Assembly: GCA_947629235.1 (NCBI GenBank)
Contig: CANRCX010000012.1
Span: forward strand, 1 to 40,887
Length of the DNA stretch: 40,887 nt
Direction: 5' to 3'
Source of the DNA: an uncultured Bacilli bacterium
GTDB lineage: Bacteria > Bacillota_I > Bacilli_A > RF39 > UBA660
The notes under the pieces are model-generated. The model was not told the origin of the DNA. It made no database searches and saw only the letters and a list, made by a program, of their open reading frames with translations. Within the stretch, counting starts at the first letter, position 1, and each line of letters opens with the position of its first letter. The translations under genes were made by a program, and so were the position numbers. This document shows positions 7,583 to 15,731 of the stretch, piece after piece.

Positions 7583-9361
7583 TTAATTCACCCTCTTAAA
7601 TAATTTTTCTAATTCATATTTTGGATATTTAATAATAGTAGGTCTTCCATGTGGACAAGTATATGGAAATTCACATTTGAATAATCTATTTAATAACTCT
7701 TCTTCTTCAAGTGGACCTATATTTGTATTAGCTTTAACACTCATTTTGCATGCAAGACGAATAGCTGCCTTTTCATTAAATTTAATTCTATCAAATTTAT
7801 TTTTAAATTCACCCATAAGTTCAAATATTCTTCTAGTACTTTCTTCTTCATATCCTTCTTTTAACCAAGATGGATGAGCTGTTACCCTAAATGTATTATC
7901 GCCAAATTCTTCTACTTCAAATCCTAATTTTCTAATTTCATCTAAATTATCTTTAATATTCATATATTCATTTTTAGAATATTCTAATTGTATTGGAAAT
8001 AACATATCAGTTGTATATACTTTATCTTTTTTTAATTCTTGCATATATTTTTCATAATTAATTCTTTCATTCGCAGCATGTATATCTATCATATACATAA
8101 TATCTTCATCTTGTGCGATTAAATATGTTCCAAGAGCAAGTCCTACTGGTTTTATAAATACATCTTCTTTTTTTATTTCAGATTCATTATAAACGACTTC
8201 TTCATCATTATCATCTAAATTTAATCTTAAACTTTCATATTTCTTTTCTTCAATCTTTTCTTCTTCATAAACATTACTAAATTTATCATTTAGTGTATAT
8301 TCATTATAATCATTAACTGTATTTACTTCTTTACTTGGTGTATTATAACTAGTTTCTATATAACCTTTAAATGTATTATTACTTTGGTTTAGTGCTCCTT
8401 TAATAGTATTAAATAATAAATCAGTAAGGCTTTCTAATTTAGAAAATTTAATATCTTGTTTAGTTGGATGAATATTAACATCTATTATAGTTGGATCTGT
8501 TTCAATAGAAATTACTACTATTGGAAATTTATTTTCAGCAAGAACTGTATGATATGCATCTTTAATAGTTCTATTAACAGCCATATTTGTTACAACTCTT
8601 CCATTAACAAGTGTAATCATATTATTTCTATTAGATTTTTGTATATTTAAATTACTTATATATCCATTAATTATATAATCATAATTCTCAGCATTAATTT
8701 TAATCATATTTTTAGTAGTATTTAGTCCAAATATTTCATGTATAACTTTATATAAATCTCCACTACCACTTGTTTTTAATACTATTTTATCATCATTAAT
8801 TAATGTAAATGATATATCTGGATGAGAAAGTGCAATTTTTTCTATAAATGCTGTTGTATTAGATAACTCTGTATTCAAACTTTTTAAGAATTTAAGTCTT
8901 GCAGGAGTATTATAAAATAATTCTTTTACTTCAATAATAGTACCTTTTCTCATACTACCTACTTTTTCACTTAATATTTTTCCTGCTTTAATATTAATAA
9001 GAGTTGATTCTTTACCATCATATGTATCAAGAGTAGTATTTGATACTGCAGAAATTGCTGCTAGGGCTTCACCCCTAAAACCAAGTGTATTTATAAAATA
9101 TAAATCATTTTCATTTTTGATTTTACTAGTTGCATGTCTACAAAAACAAATTCTAGCATCTTCCCTACTCATACCAATACCATCATCAATTACTTTAATT
9201 AATTTAGTACCACTTTCAATTAATTCAATTTTAATATTTTTACTTTCTGCATCAATACTATTTTCAACAAGCTCTTTAACAACATTAGCAATTCTTTCAA
9301 CTACTTCTCCTGCTGCTATTTTATTTATCAAGTTATCATTCATTACATTAATTTTACCCAT
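7583..9361 (-). CDS. mutL: DNA mismatch repair protein MutL
   Basis: 592 aa. MutL links mismatch recognition by MutS to strand incision. The N-terminal GHKL ATPase is complete: KIAAGEVVERIANVVKELVE, DDGIGM, HATSKI and GFRGEALAAI. A low-complexity linker (about 330-400) leads to the dimerisation/endonuclease domain. Its metal motif reads DIHAANERINYE, where the family has DQHAxxExxxxE, so the Gln is an Ile; ACKMSV and CPHGRP are present. This predicts a nicking MutL, as expected where MutH is absent. The start is one base after the yqeH stop with only a weak ribosome site, so coupling to yqeH is likely. mutS is not in the window. Confidence 0.97.
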   Translation of the reverse strand: MGKINVMNDNLINKIAAGEVVERIANVVKELVENSIDAESKNIKIELIESGTKLIKVIDDGIGMSREDARICFCRHATSKIKNENDLYFINTLGFRGEALAAISAVSNTTLDTYDGKESTLINIKAGKILSEKVGSMRKGTIIEVKELFYNTPARLKFLKSLNTELSNTTAFIEKIALSHPDISFTLINDDKIVLKTSGSGDLYKVIHEIFGLNTTKNMIKINAENYDYIINGYISNLNIQKSNRNNMITLVNGRVVTNMAVNRTIKDAYHTVLAENKFPIVVISIETDPTIIDVNIHPTKQDIKFSKLESLTDLLFNTIKGALNQSNNTFKGYIETSYNTPSKEVNTVNDYNEYTLNDKFSNVYEEEKIEEKKYESLRLNLDDNDEEVVYNESEIKKEDVFIKPVGLALGTYLIAQDEDIMYMIDIHAANERINYEKYMQELKKDKVYTTDMLFPIQLEYSKNEYMNIKDNLDEIRKLGFEVEEFGDNTFRVTAHPSWLKEGYEEESTRRIFELMGEFKNKFDRIKFNEKAAIRLACKMSVKANTNIGPLEEEELLNRLFKCEFPYTCPHGRPTIIKYPKYELEKLFKRVN

Positions 9362-9362
9362 A

Positions 9363-10367
9363 CTATATCATACTCTTTCTTTTAGTTACTAATTTTAAAT
9401 CTAAAATATGTATTTTAATACTACCCACTTTAGTTATTCTAATAAAACCAAGACCATTTATAATTATATCAGTAGGCTCTGTTATTTCATAACTAACACT
9501 TGGTAATATTCTTAATTTATCATTTTTAGCTTTAATTTTTTCATATCTTAATTTATCACTCATATAAAAACTAAAACTATTTGATTTTTCACTTATATTT
9601 TCAATTCTTAAAATATCATTTATTACAATTGAATAACCATTTCTTACTTGAAATGTTTTTACTTTTATCTCTTTTTTAGGATATAATTTTACTACTTTTT
9701 TATAATCTATAAAATTATATATTGCATCTTTATCTATAAATCCAGGAGTATCAACAATAGTTAATTTATTATCAAGTTTAATTGTAATATAAGAAGCTGT
9801 TGTATTTGGTATTGAACTAGTAGTAATAACTGGACTCATTAAATTACTAGTAAGTATATGATTTATAAATGTACTCTTACCACTATTAGTAAAACCAACT
9901 ATATAAAGTCTTCTTACATTATCTTTTCTAATTTTATTTAAAAATGCATCAATATTATAATTTTTAACAGAACTAATACACATAACATTATCTGTATCAA
10001 ATATATTATTTCTTACATATTCTATTATTTTCTTTTCTTTTAAACTTTTAGGTAATATATCTTTTTTAGTAATTAAAATATATTTTCTACTTCTAAATTT
10101 ATTTATATATTTTCTTAAATTCTCATTTAAATTTAATGCATCTATTAGAAAAGCTACACATGAATACTCATCACTATTAATATTTCTAATTATTCCATCA
10201 GTATCTATTTTTTTATCAAGTACACTATATTCACCATAATGTTTAATTTTAAAACATCTCTCACAATAAAGAGATTTATCATAAACATTACTTCTTACAA
10301 ATCCTTCTTTATTTACATTATCTGTTTGAAGTATACTTCCACACCCAATACACTTTTTATCATTCAT
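9363..10367 (-). CDS. yqeH: Circularly permuted GTPase YqeH
   Basis: 334 aa. YqeH family GTPases assist 30S subunit assembly. The N-terminus has a zinc finger (CIGCG at 6-10 and CERC at about 34-37). The GTPase motifs are permuted: G4 (TKKD, about 99-102) and G5 (CISSV, about 130) come before G1 (GFTNSGKS, about 158-165) and G3 (DTPG, about 206). The C-terminal domain is RNA-binding-like. Its ATG overlaps the yqeG stop by 8 nt and AGAGGA is a good ribosome site. The yqeG-yqeH order matches Bacillus. Confidence 0.95.
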   Translation of the reverse strand: MNDKKCIGCGSILQTDNVNKEGFVRSNVYDKSLYCERCFKIKHYGEYSVLDKKIDTDGIIRNINSDEYSCVAFLIDALNLNENLRKYINKFRSRKYILITKKDILPKSLKEKKIIEYVRNNIFDTDNVMCISSVKNYNIDAFLNKIRKDNVRRLYIVGFTNSGKSTFINHILTSNLMSPVITTSSIPNTTASYITIKLDNKLTIVDTPGFIDKDAIYNFIDYKKVVKLYPKKEIKVKTFQVRNGYSIVINDILRIENISEKSNSFSFYMSDKLRYEKIKAKNDKLRILPSVSYEITEPTDIIINGLGFIRITKVGSIKIHILDLKLVTKRKSMI

Positions 10368-10884
10368 AATATTTTCCTCTTAAAAATAAATCTTTTTTTT
10401 CTAAACTATTATATATAAATTTTTCAAATAATCTATTTATAAATGTAATTGTATAATCACTATCTGTAAGAGGGTTTACTAAAATACTAGTTATATCTAA
10501 TTTATTCGCACCATAAATATCAGTAAGTAATTGATCTCCTACTGCTGCTAGTTCTGTAGATTTATATTTAAACTTTTCCATTATTCTTAAATATTTATTT
10601 TTCTTTGGTTTAAGAGAAAAAGCACAAGCATCAACATTTAAATATGTTTTAAATGGTTCTATTCTATATTTAGGACTATTAGACATAATAATTATTTTAA
10701 ATCCTTTATCTTTAAGTTCATCAAATAATTTTTTAAGTCTTTTAGTTGGTAATTTAACATGTGGTGGAGTTAATGTATTATCTAAATCAAATAAAATACA
10801 CCTAATACCTTTTTTATATAATTTATCATAATTAATATAATATATACTTTTTTCATAAATATCTGGCATATAATTTTCTATCAT
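10360..10884 (-). CDS. yqeG: YqeG family HAD-IIIA phosphatase
   Basis: 174 aa from ATG 10884; an upstream GTG frame is discarded because that codon is part of the AAGGTGG ribosome site, 5 nt from this ATG. The HAD motifs are LFDLDNTLTPPH (both nucleophile Asp present), IIMSNSP, KP in SLKPKK and VGDQLLTDIYGAN. Members are phosphatases of unsettled substrate, nearly always next to yqeH and thought to help ribosome maturation or metabolism. First gene of the operon, with an extended -10 promoter just upstream. Confidence 0.93.
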   Translation of the reverse strand: MIENYMPDIYEKSIYYINYDKLYKKGIRCILFDLDNTLTPPHVKLPTKRLKKLFDELKDKGFKIIIMSNSPKYRIEPFKTYLNVDACAFSLKPKKNKYLRIMEKFKYKSTELAAVGDQLLTDIYGANKLDITSILVNPLTDSDYTITFINRLFEKFIYNSLEKKDLFLRGKYYE

Positions 10885-10908
10885 GTATTCCACCTTCTTT
10901 ATATATAA

Positions 10909-10917
10909 ATTATAACA
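10909..10917 (-). promoter_or_regulatory. Extended -10 promoter of the yqeG-yqeH-mutL-miaA operon
   Basis: Minus strand TGTTATAAT (TATAAT at 10914-10909), about 25 nt before the yqeG ATG. The -35 region is T-rich without a good hexamer. Confidence 0.6.
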
Positions 10918-10963
10918 ATTTTTTAAACTAAAAAAAAGAGTTAGTGAGTATTTAATAAATAAT

Positions 10964-11470
10964 TTAATTATTTATAATTTCTACTACTCTATTAATTATA
11001 TAATTCTTAGTATCTTCAAAACTTATTTTTAATGATACAGATATTTCATTATATAAATATTTTTCTGCTTGTTTAAAATAAATATTATCTTTTTCACTTA
11101 ATTTTTTATTATTTTTAAGTCTAGTATCATTTCTTAAATAAGCTGTTTTAATAATTTTAATTAAGTCTTCATGATTACCATTATATAATAAATCTTTATA
11201 TGTTCTTTCTAAGAGTTTATCATTTATATTTGTAAGTGGTTCAATTTCTGGTATTTTATTAATTAAATCATTTGCATCTTTCTTACTCATAACATCTCTT
11301 ATATAACCCATTTTATTATTAGTAGGAGTATCTATTATTAATGATTCATCATCTATTGGAGATAAAATATAATAGTCAGTTTTATTTAGTTTATTATTTT
11401 TAATTTCTTTTACTTTACATACATCTTTTTTATATACAATAAAGTCTCCTACATTATATAATTTATTCAT
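10964..11470 (-). CDS. CarD/CdnL-like RNA polymerase-binding regulator
   Basis: 168 aa. The N-terminal 60 residues form the CarD/TRCF RNA polymerase-interaction fold (YNVGDFIVYKKDVCKVKEI, YYILSP, then a short strand pair), and the remaining 100 are helical as in CdnL proteins, which bind RNAP beta and stabilise open complexes at certain promoters. Its ATG overlaps the MATE gene stop by 8 nt, and AAAGGAGGG is its ribosome site, so the two form an operon. Domain assignment is by pattern and length; partner and target promoters are unknown. Confidence 0.78.
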   Translation of the reverse strand: MNKLYNVGDFIVYKKDVCKVKEIKNNKLNKTDYYILSPIDDESLIIDTPTNNKMGYIRDVMSKKDANDLINKIPEIEPLTNINDKLLERTYKDLLYNGNHEDLIKIIKTAYLRNDTRLKNNKKLSEKDNIYFKQAEKYLYNEISVSLKISFEDTKNYIINRVVEIINN

Positions 11471-12857
11471 TTGTACCCTCCTTTCCTTTAAATCCAGATT
11501 TAAGTAATATTATTGCTAGAATGAATGATAATATATCTGAAATTATTGCTGAATATAACATAGTTACAACACTTTTTGATAAATATGCAAGTATTACAAT
11601 AGCTGGTACAAAGAATATTACATCTCTTGATATTGCAAGTAGAGTTGATTTAAAACTTAATCCCATAGATTGTAATATTATTGAAATAGATTTAATTTGA
11701 CAAGTAAAAATAATACCACCTAAGAATATTTTTATACAATATCTTGCATATTCCATATATTCAAAACTATTATTTTTACCAAATATATTGATAATAAAAT
11801 CTGGGAATAATTCAAATATTAAGAATGCTATTAAACCAATTATTAAATTAGTAATTAAAATATATTTGATAGTTTCTTTTACTCTTTTATAATTTTTAGC
11901 TCCCATATTATATCCAATAATACTCATACCTCCAAGAGATACACCAATTACAATAGATATAACTATTCCAAATACTTTCATAACTATTCCTATTACTGCA
12001 AGTGGAGTAATAACACCATATGGAGTATGTAATGAAGACATAGTAGTATATCCATATTTATTTACTAAATTATTTGCAACTGTCATTATAATTACTATAG
12101 CAATTTGAGTAATAAATGATGACAAACCTAATAATAATGATTTTTTGCATATATTTTTATCTAATTTAATTGATTCTTTTGTTATTTTAAATGAAATAGA
12201 TTTTCTAAAGTATAAAATACTTAATATAAATGTTAAAAATTGTCCAATTATTGTTGCTATAGCTGCTCCTTTAACACTTAATTTAAATACAAATATAAAT
12301 ATAGGATCTAATATAATATTACAAATAGCACCACTAATAGTACATATCATTGCATATTTTGGACTTCCATCACTTCTAATACTCGCGTTCAGTCCTTGAC
12401 CTATAATATAAAAAGGAAGTCCATAGCATATAATTCTAAAATAATCTTTAGCATAGTTATAACATTCTATTTCATTTGGATTTGCTCCAAATAAAGATAA
12501 TATCTGGCTTTGAAACATTAATCCAATAATAGTTAATATTAAAGATATAATTATTAATAAGATTAAAAAATTTCCAATAGATTTATTAGCATCATTTTTC
12601 TTTTTAGCACCTAAAGATAAATTAAATAAAGCACTAGCTCCATCTCCAATTAAAAGTGAAAATGCAAGTGATATTACAGTAAATGGATATACAATATTAG
12701 TTGCAGCATTACCATATTCTCCAGCAGCGGACCATCCTATAAATATTTGATCTACTATATTATATAAAGCAGATACTATCATACTAATAACACAAGGTAT
12801 AGCAAATATTCTAATTAATTTTGATATTTTTTCGTTTTCTAAATCAATTTTTTTCAT
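11463..12857 (-). CDS. MATE family multidrug/cation efflux transporter
   Basis: 464 aa from ATG 12857; an ATG seven codons upstream is rejected because AAGGAG (12870-12865) sits between the two at the right distance (7 nt) for this one. About twelve transmembrane helices in two six-helix halves, with the MATE-type IFAIPCVISMIVSALYNIVD start and a DGASALFNLSLGA block. Such proteins export cationic compounds using H+ or Na+ gradients. The leader has an intrinsic terminator directly before the ribosome site (12881-12915), so expression is probably controlled by attenuation. Co-transcribed with the CarD-like gene. Confidence 0.93.
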   Translation of the reverse strand: MKKIDLENEKISKLIRIFAIPCVISMIVSALYNIVDQIFIGWSAAGEYGNAATNIVYPFTVISLAFSLLIGDGASALFNLSLGAKKKNDANKSIGNFLILLIIISLILTIIGLMFQSQILSLFGANPNEIECYNYAKDYFRIICYGLPFYIIGQGLNASIRSDGSPKYAMICTISGAICNIILDPIFIFVFKLSVKGAAIATIIGQFLTFILSILYFRKSISFKITKESIKLDKNICKKSLLLGLSSFITQIAIVIIMTVANNLVNKYGYTTMSSLHTPYGVITPLAVIGIVMKVFGIVISIVIGVSLGGMSIIGYNMGAKNYKRVKETIKYILITNLIIGLIAFLIFELFPDFIINIFGKNNSFEYMEYARYCIKIFLGGIIFTCQIKSISIILQSMGLSFKSTLLAISRDVIFFVPAIVILAYLSKSVVTMLYSAIISDILSFILAIILLKSGFKGKEGTNE

Positions 12858-12880
12858 AAATTTTCTCCTTTTTAACATTA

Positions 12881-12915
12881 AAAAACACGTAAGCCCTTAT
12901 ACAATTGGACTTACG
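12881..12915 (-). terminator. Leader terminator (attenuator) upstream of the MATE gene
   Basis: Minus-strand stem CGTAAGTCC (12915-12907) with GGGCTTACG (12896-12888), 9 pairs including one G-U, 10-nt loop, then TGTTTTTT. It ends about 10 nt before the AAGGAG site, so it can stop transcription before the coding region. Confidence 0.8.
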
Positions 12916-12960
12916 CGATTGCTACACATTGTGATAATTTGACTTATGCTCATCTGAGCA
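12881..12960 (-). ncRNA. Candidate transcription-terminating riboswitch in the MATE leader
   Basis: From the predicted start near 12960, the RNA forms a 5-bp hairpin (UGCUC-AGAU-GAGCA, 12960-12947), then a UAAGUC copy (12946-12941), a linker, a second UAAGUC (12913-12908) that is the 5' arm of the terminator, and GGGCUUAC (12896-12889) as the 3' arm. The two UAAGUC copies can compete for the same partner, a classic switch layout. MATE genes are known targets of guanidine-IV (mepA motif) riboswitches, but I cannot confirm that class from memory of its consensus. Confidence 0.5.
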
Positions 12961-12966
12961 ATATAA

Positions 12967-12995
12967 ATTATATCACTTTTTTGAATTTAATGTAA
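12967..12995 (-). promoter_or_regulatory. Promoter of the MATE-CarD operon
   Basis: Minus strand: TTACAT at 12995-12990, 17-nt spacer, TATAAT at 12972-12967. It predicts a leader of about 100 nt. Confidence 0.65.
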
Positions 12996-13011
12996 GTAAA
13001 AATTTTTAATT

Positions 13012-13530
13012 TTAATATCTTCTATGTTTATTATTAAGTGTTTTTTGATATGAATTTATTTCTGTATTATATTTTTTTAAACTAATATAATTTTTTATAG
13101 TTTTAATATCAATCATTCCAGATGTTATTGGTAAAATTAAAATACACACAAGTATTTTTAATAAATCTTGTGATTGTAGTTGTAATAAATTTTGACTTTC
13201 TATTATATAATCAATAAATTCATAAATATTATATCCATTAAATGCTGTGAATCCTAATGAAAGAGGAATTTGCCAAAATAAATTATTTCTTACTTTATTC
13301 TTTTCATATTGCATTTCACTAACAAAACCTTCCCTTGATATATTAGTTAATGCAATATTAGATAATCTAAATATGTTATTAGAATCATCTCTAAGTTTCT
13401 CTAATGATTCTATTTTTTTCTCATGTGGTAAACTAGAATGACATACTTCATATACATCACTTGGTTTAATACCTTTTCTTAAATTTATTTCTTTTTTTAA
13501 TTCAACAAAAAATTCATCTAAAGTTAGCAT
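13012..13530 (-). CDS. Unrecognised small membrane protein, 172 aa
   Basis: No family recognised. Residues 1-80 are charged and predicted helical, with an LPHEKKIESLEKLRDD segment; two hydrophobic stretches follow (about 87-105 and 122-142), the second ending at ISLKKYNTEINSYQ, a short helical tail. The cytosolic-helix, TM, TM, helix order loosely resembles the paralogue array at 18.3-24.5 kb, but no shared sequence is seen. It has an AGAAGGA ribosome site and a perfect consensus promoter (13573-13601), so it is likely expressed constitutively. Confidence 0.75.
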   Translation of the reverse strand: MLTLDEFFVELKKEINLRKGIKPSDVYEVCHSSLPHEKKIESLEKLRDDSNNIFRLSNIALTNISREGFVSEMQYEKNKVRNNLFWQIPLSLGFTAFNGYNIYEFIDYIIESQNLLQLQSQDLLKILVCILILPITSGMIDIKTIKNYISLKKYNTEINSYQKTLNNKHRRY

Positions 13531-13572
13531 TTTTATTCCTTCTTTCTATAAAAATATATTTAAGACTAAAAG

Positions 13573-13601
13573 ATTATATCAATTAAATATATTTATGTCA
13601 A
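13573..13601 (-). promoter_or_regulatory. Consensus promoter of the 172-aa gene
   Basis: Minus strand: TTGACA at 13601-13596, 17-nt spacer, TATAAT at 13578-13573. Both hexamers are perfect, and the -35 lies at the end of the obg terminator T-tract. Confidence 0.9.
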
Positions 13602-13626
13602 TCAAAAAAAGACTAATAAAGTCTTT
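13602..13626 (-). terminator. Terminator of obg
   Basis: Stem AAAGACT (13608-13614) with AGTCTTT (13620-13626), 5-nt loop, then a T-run on the minus strand. The TAG stop (13613-13615) is within the hairpin. Confidence 0.8.
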
Positions 13627-14896
13627 CTTCATATTCAAATTCTTGATCTAATATACAAACTGTATCTCCTTCTTTAGCACCAAGTTCTTTAAGTTCATCA
13701 TCTACACCAAGACTTTTAAGTTTACGAGCAAATCTTAAAGCAGATTCATCACTATTAAATCTAGTCATTTTAAGTAGTTTTTCTAATTCTTCTCCACTAA
13801 CTAACCATTTATTATTACCAATTCTAGTAATTTTATATGGTTTTTCATGTTTAAATTCATATAATACATAATCTTCAAATTCATTATTTTTATATATTTC
13901 TTCATCTGGAATAGTTTTTAATATTTCGGAAAGTTTAAATATTAATTCTTTTACTCCCATTTTAGTTGCAGCACTAACTTCAATAACTTCTATATTTGGA
14001 AATTCATTTTTAAATCTTTTTAGGTTTTCTTTAGATACTTCTAAATCCATTTTATTAGCAACAACTATTTCTTTTTTATTATATAATGTTTCATCAAACT
14101 CTTTGATTTCATTTCTAATTATTTTATAGTCTTCAATTACATCTCTATTATCAACTTGTGCCATATCAAGTACATGACATACTATTTTACAACGAGATGC
14201 ATGTTTTAAAAATTTATCTCCAAGACCTACCCCTTTACTAGAGCCTTCAATAAGTCCTGGTAAGTCTGCTACTACAAAACTATAGTCACCTGACTTTACA
14301 ACTCCTAAATTTGGAACTAATGTTGTAAAATGATAATCAGCAATTTTTGGTTTAGCTGCACTAATTACACTAATTAATGAGCTTTTACCTACTGAAGGGA
14401 AACCAACAAGACCAACATCAGCAAGTAATTTTAATTCACAAAGTATATTTCTTTCTTCTCCAGGTTCTCCAAGTTCACTAGTATAAGGTGCTTTATTTTT
14501 ATTTGTCATAAAAGCAGCATTTCCTTTACCGCCACGACCACCTTTAGCAACAATACATTCTTGAGCATCTTCAACTAAATCACAAATAATTAAATTAGTA
14601 TTTGTATCTTTAATAGTAGTACCAACAGGAACCATAACAATAGTATCTTCTGCAGAAGAACCAGTTTGATTTCTTCCCCTACCCATTTGTCCACTATCAG
14701 CTTTTAATATTTTTTTATATCTTAAATCTATTAGTGTTCTAAGCCCTTTATCTGCTTTAAAAATAATATTTCCACCTCTTCCACCATTGCCACCATCTGG
14801 TCCACCTAGTGGAACATATTTTTCACGCAAAAAAGATGTACATCCGTCTCCACCTTTACCAGCTATTAATTTAAGGTTAACTTCATCTATAAACAT
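13613..14896 (-). CDS. obg: Obg GTPase (ribosome assembly, stress control)
   Basis: 427 aa, full length with all three domains. The Gly-rich Obg fold is N-terminal (about 1-157: AGKGGDGCTSFLREKYVP, GGPDGGNGGRGG). The GTPase domain follows with GFPSVGKSS (G1), DLPGLIEG (G3), NKMD (G4) and SAATK (G5). The C-terminal OCT domain (about 345-427) closes the protein. Obg binds the 50S subunit during late assembly and in Bacillus is also needed for the general stress response and sporulation. AGAGGGG is the ribosome site; it has its own extended -10 promoter. Confidence 0.97.
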   Translation of the reverse strand: MFIDEVNLKLIAGKGGDGCTSFLREKYVPLGGPDGGNGGRGGNIIFKADKGLRTLIDLRYKKILKADSGQMGRGRNQTGSSAEDTIVMVPVGTTIKDTNTNLIICDLVEDAQECIVAKGGRGGKGNAAFMTNKNKAPYTSELGEPGEERNILCELKLLADVGLVGFPSVGKSSLISVISAAKPKIADYHFTTLVPNLGVVKSGDYSFVVADLPGLIEGSSKGVGLGDKFLKHASRCKIVCHVLDMAQVDNRDVIEDYKIIRNEIKEFDETLYNKKEIVVANKMDLEVSKENLKRFKNEFPNIEVIEVSAATKMGVKELIFKLSEILKTIPDEEIYKNNEFEDYVLYEFKHEKPYKITRIGNNKWLVSGEELEKLLKMTRFNSDESALRFARKLKSLGVDDELKELGAKEGDTVCILDQEFEYEERLY

Positions 14897-14921
14897 ATTT
14901 GTCCCCTCTTTTCATAAATGT

Positions 14922-14950
14922 ATTTTAGCAAAATAAATATTAAACTTCAA
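14922..14950 (-). promoter_or_regulatory. Promoter of obg
   Basis: Minus strand: TTGAAG at 14950-14945, 17-nt spacer, extended -10 TGCTAAAAT (TAAAAT at 14927-14922). Confidence 0.75.
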
Positions 14951-14962
14951 TAGTAATACATT

Positions 14963-14987
14963 AAAAAAGATGTCACTAAGACATCTT
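14963..14987 (-). terminator. Terminator of the nrdD-nrdG operon
   Basis: Stem AAGATGTC (14967-14974) with GACATCTT (14980-14987), then a short T-run on the minus strand. It overlaps the nrdG stop (14986-14988). Confidence 0.85.
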
Positions 14988-15564
14988 ATATATACATAGG
15001 TGCATGCTTAAAGAATTTTTCTTCAACTGTATCTATATTTGTTTCATTTACTAAAGTTACTTTACCACTTTCAAGTGATTTTTGAACATCAATTAGTCTT
15101 TGATTCTTAGAACCTCTAAATAGAAGTGATAAATCTCTTTGTTCTAATATAAATCTTCCATCTACTAGAACATCAATATTCTTTAAAAATTCTAAATATA
15201 TTGGTTTAGATTTAGCAAGTTCCATTAATTCTTCATAAGTAAATCCTGTATATACCCAAATATTTAAGCCTTTCTTTTTAGCATATTCAGCTATTATATT
15301 ACAAGCTTCTGGTTGATACATAGGATCTCCACCACTAAATGTAAGACCTGTTTGATATTCTAATTCATCTATAGCTTCTAGTACCATATCAATTGGAACA
15401 AGTCCACCACCATTAAAATCATGTGTTTGTGGATTTTGACAACCTTTGCATTTATGTCCACATCCTTGTGTCCATAAAACTGCTCTTAAACCTGGTCCAT
15501 CTACAATACTATCAGTTTGTAAATCAGCAGCTAAACGAATTTCATTAATTTTCTTTGATTCCAT
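14986..15564 (-). CDS. nrdG: Anaerobic ribonucleotide reductase activase (NrdG)
   Basis: 192 aa. A radical SAM enzyme that generates the glycyl radical on the class III reductase. Seen: the CX3CX2C iron-sulphur motif (C35, C39, C42 in GCGHKCKGC), the preceding GPGLR, and TFSGGDPMYQ (the GGE-type SAM loop). Its start overlaps the 3' end of the 52-aa glycyl-radical gene by 20 nt, consistent with coupled synthesis. In this genome its substrate residue would lie on that 52-aa protein rather than on the 757-aa NrdD. Confidence 0.95.
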   Translation of the reverse strand: MESKKINEIRLAADLQTDSIVDGPGLRAVLWTQGCGHKCKGCQNPQTHDFNGGGLVPIDMVLEAIDELEYQTGLTFSGGDPMYQPEACNIIAEYAKKKGLNIWVYTGFTYEELMELAKSKPIYLEFLKNIDVLVDGRFILEQRDLSLLFRGSKNQRLIDVQKSLESGKVTLVNETNIDTVEEKFFKHAPMYI

Positions 15565-15703
15565 GAGTAACTCTATCTTCTACTTCACTTCTTTTAGCAT
15601 TATTAAATCTATCAAGTGTTCCAACTAAATATCCTGTAATTCTTCTGATTCGTTCAAATTTTACACCTTCACCCACTGTTTTTTTTGCTTTTTCATTTTT
15701 CAT
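15545..15703 (-). CDS. Stand-alone glycyl-radical domain of NrdD (52 aa)
   Basis: Hand-translated 52-aa protein, start MKNEKAKKTV, with a strong AGAGGTA site 8 nt before the ATG. Residues 16-48 (FERIRRITGYLVGTLDRFN ... EVEDRVTHG) match the extreme C-terminus of class III reductases, where RxxGYL carries the radical glycine; here that is Gly24. The 757-aa NrdD upstream stops before this motif. So the radical-bearing loop is encoded separately, 28 nt after the nrdD stop and before nrdG. It probably docks onto NrdD in the way GrcA (YfiD) serves pyruvate formate-lyase. An annotation that skips short ORFs would miss it. Confidence 0.85.
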   Translation of the reverse strand: MKNEKAKKTVGEGVKFERIRRITGYLVGTLDRFNNAKRSEVEDRVTHGIKEN

Positions 15704-15731
15704 TTTTTATTACCTCTTTCCTTTTTTATTA

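Noticed and set aside
9117-9392. Open plus-strand frame inside mutL
   Set aside because: Hydrophobic product is a by-product of the A+T-rich antisense of the conserved GHKL domain; no start signals.
10951-10985. A/T-only hairpin after the CarD-like gene as a terminator
   Set aside because: The stem (ATAAATAA/TTATTTAT) has no G-C pairs and the T-run lies well past it; termination here is uncertain, so no feature is given.
12145-12399. Open plus-strand frame inside the MATE gene
   Set aside because: Antisense of a membrane protein; no promoter or ribosome site.
11463-12878. Upstream ATG (12878) as the MATE start
   Set aside because: AAGGAG lies after it and is at the correct distance for the ATG at 12857.
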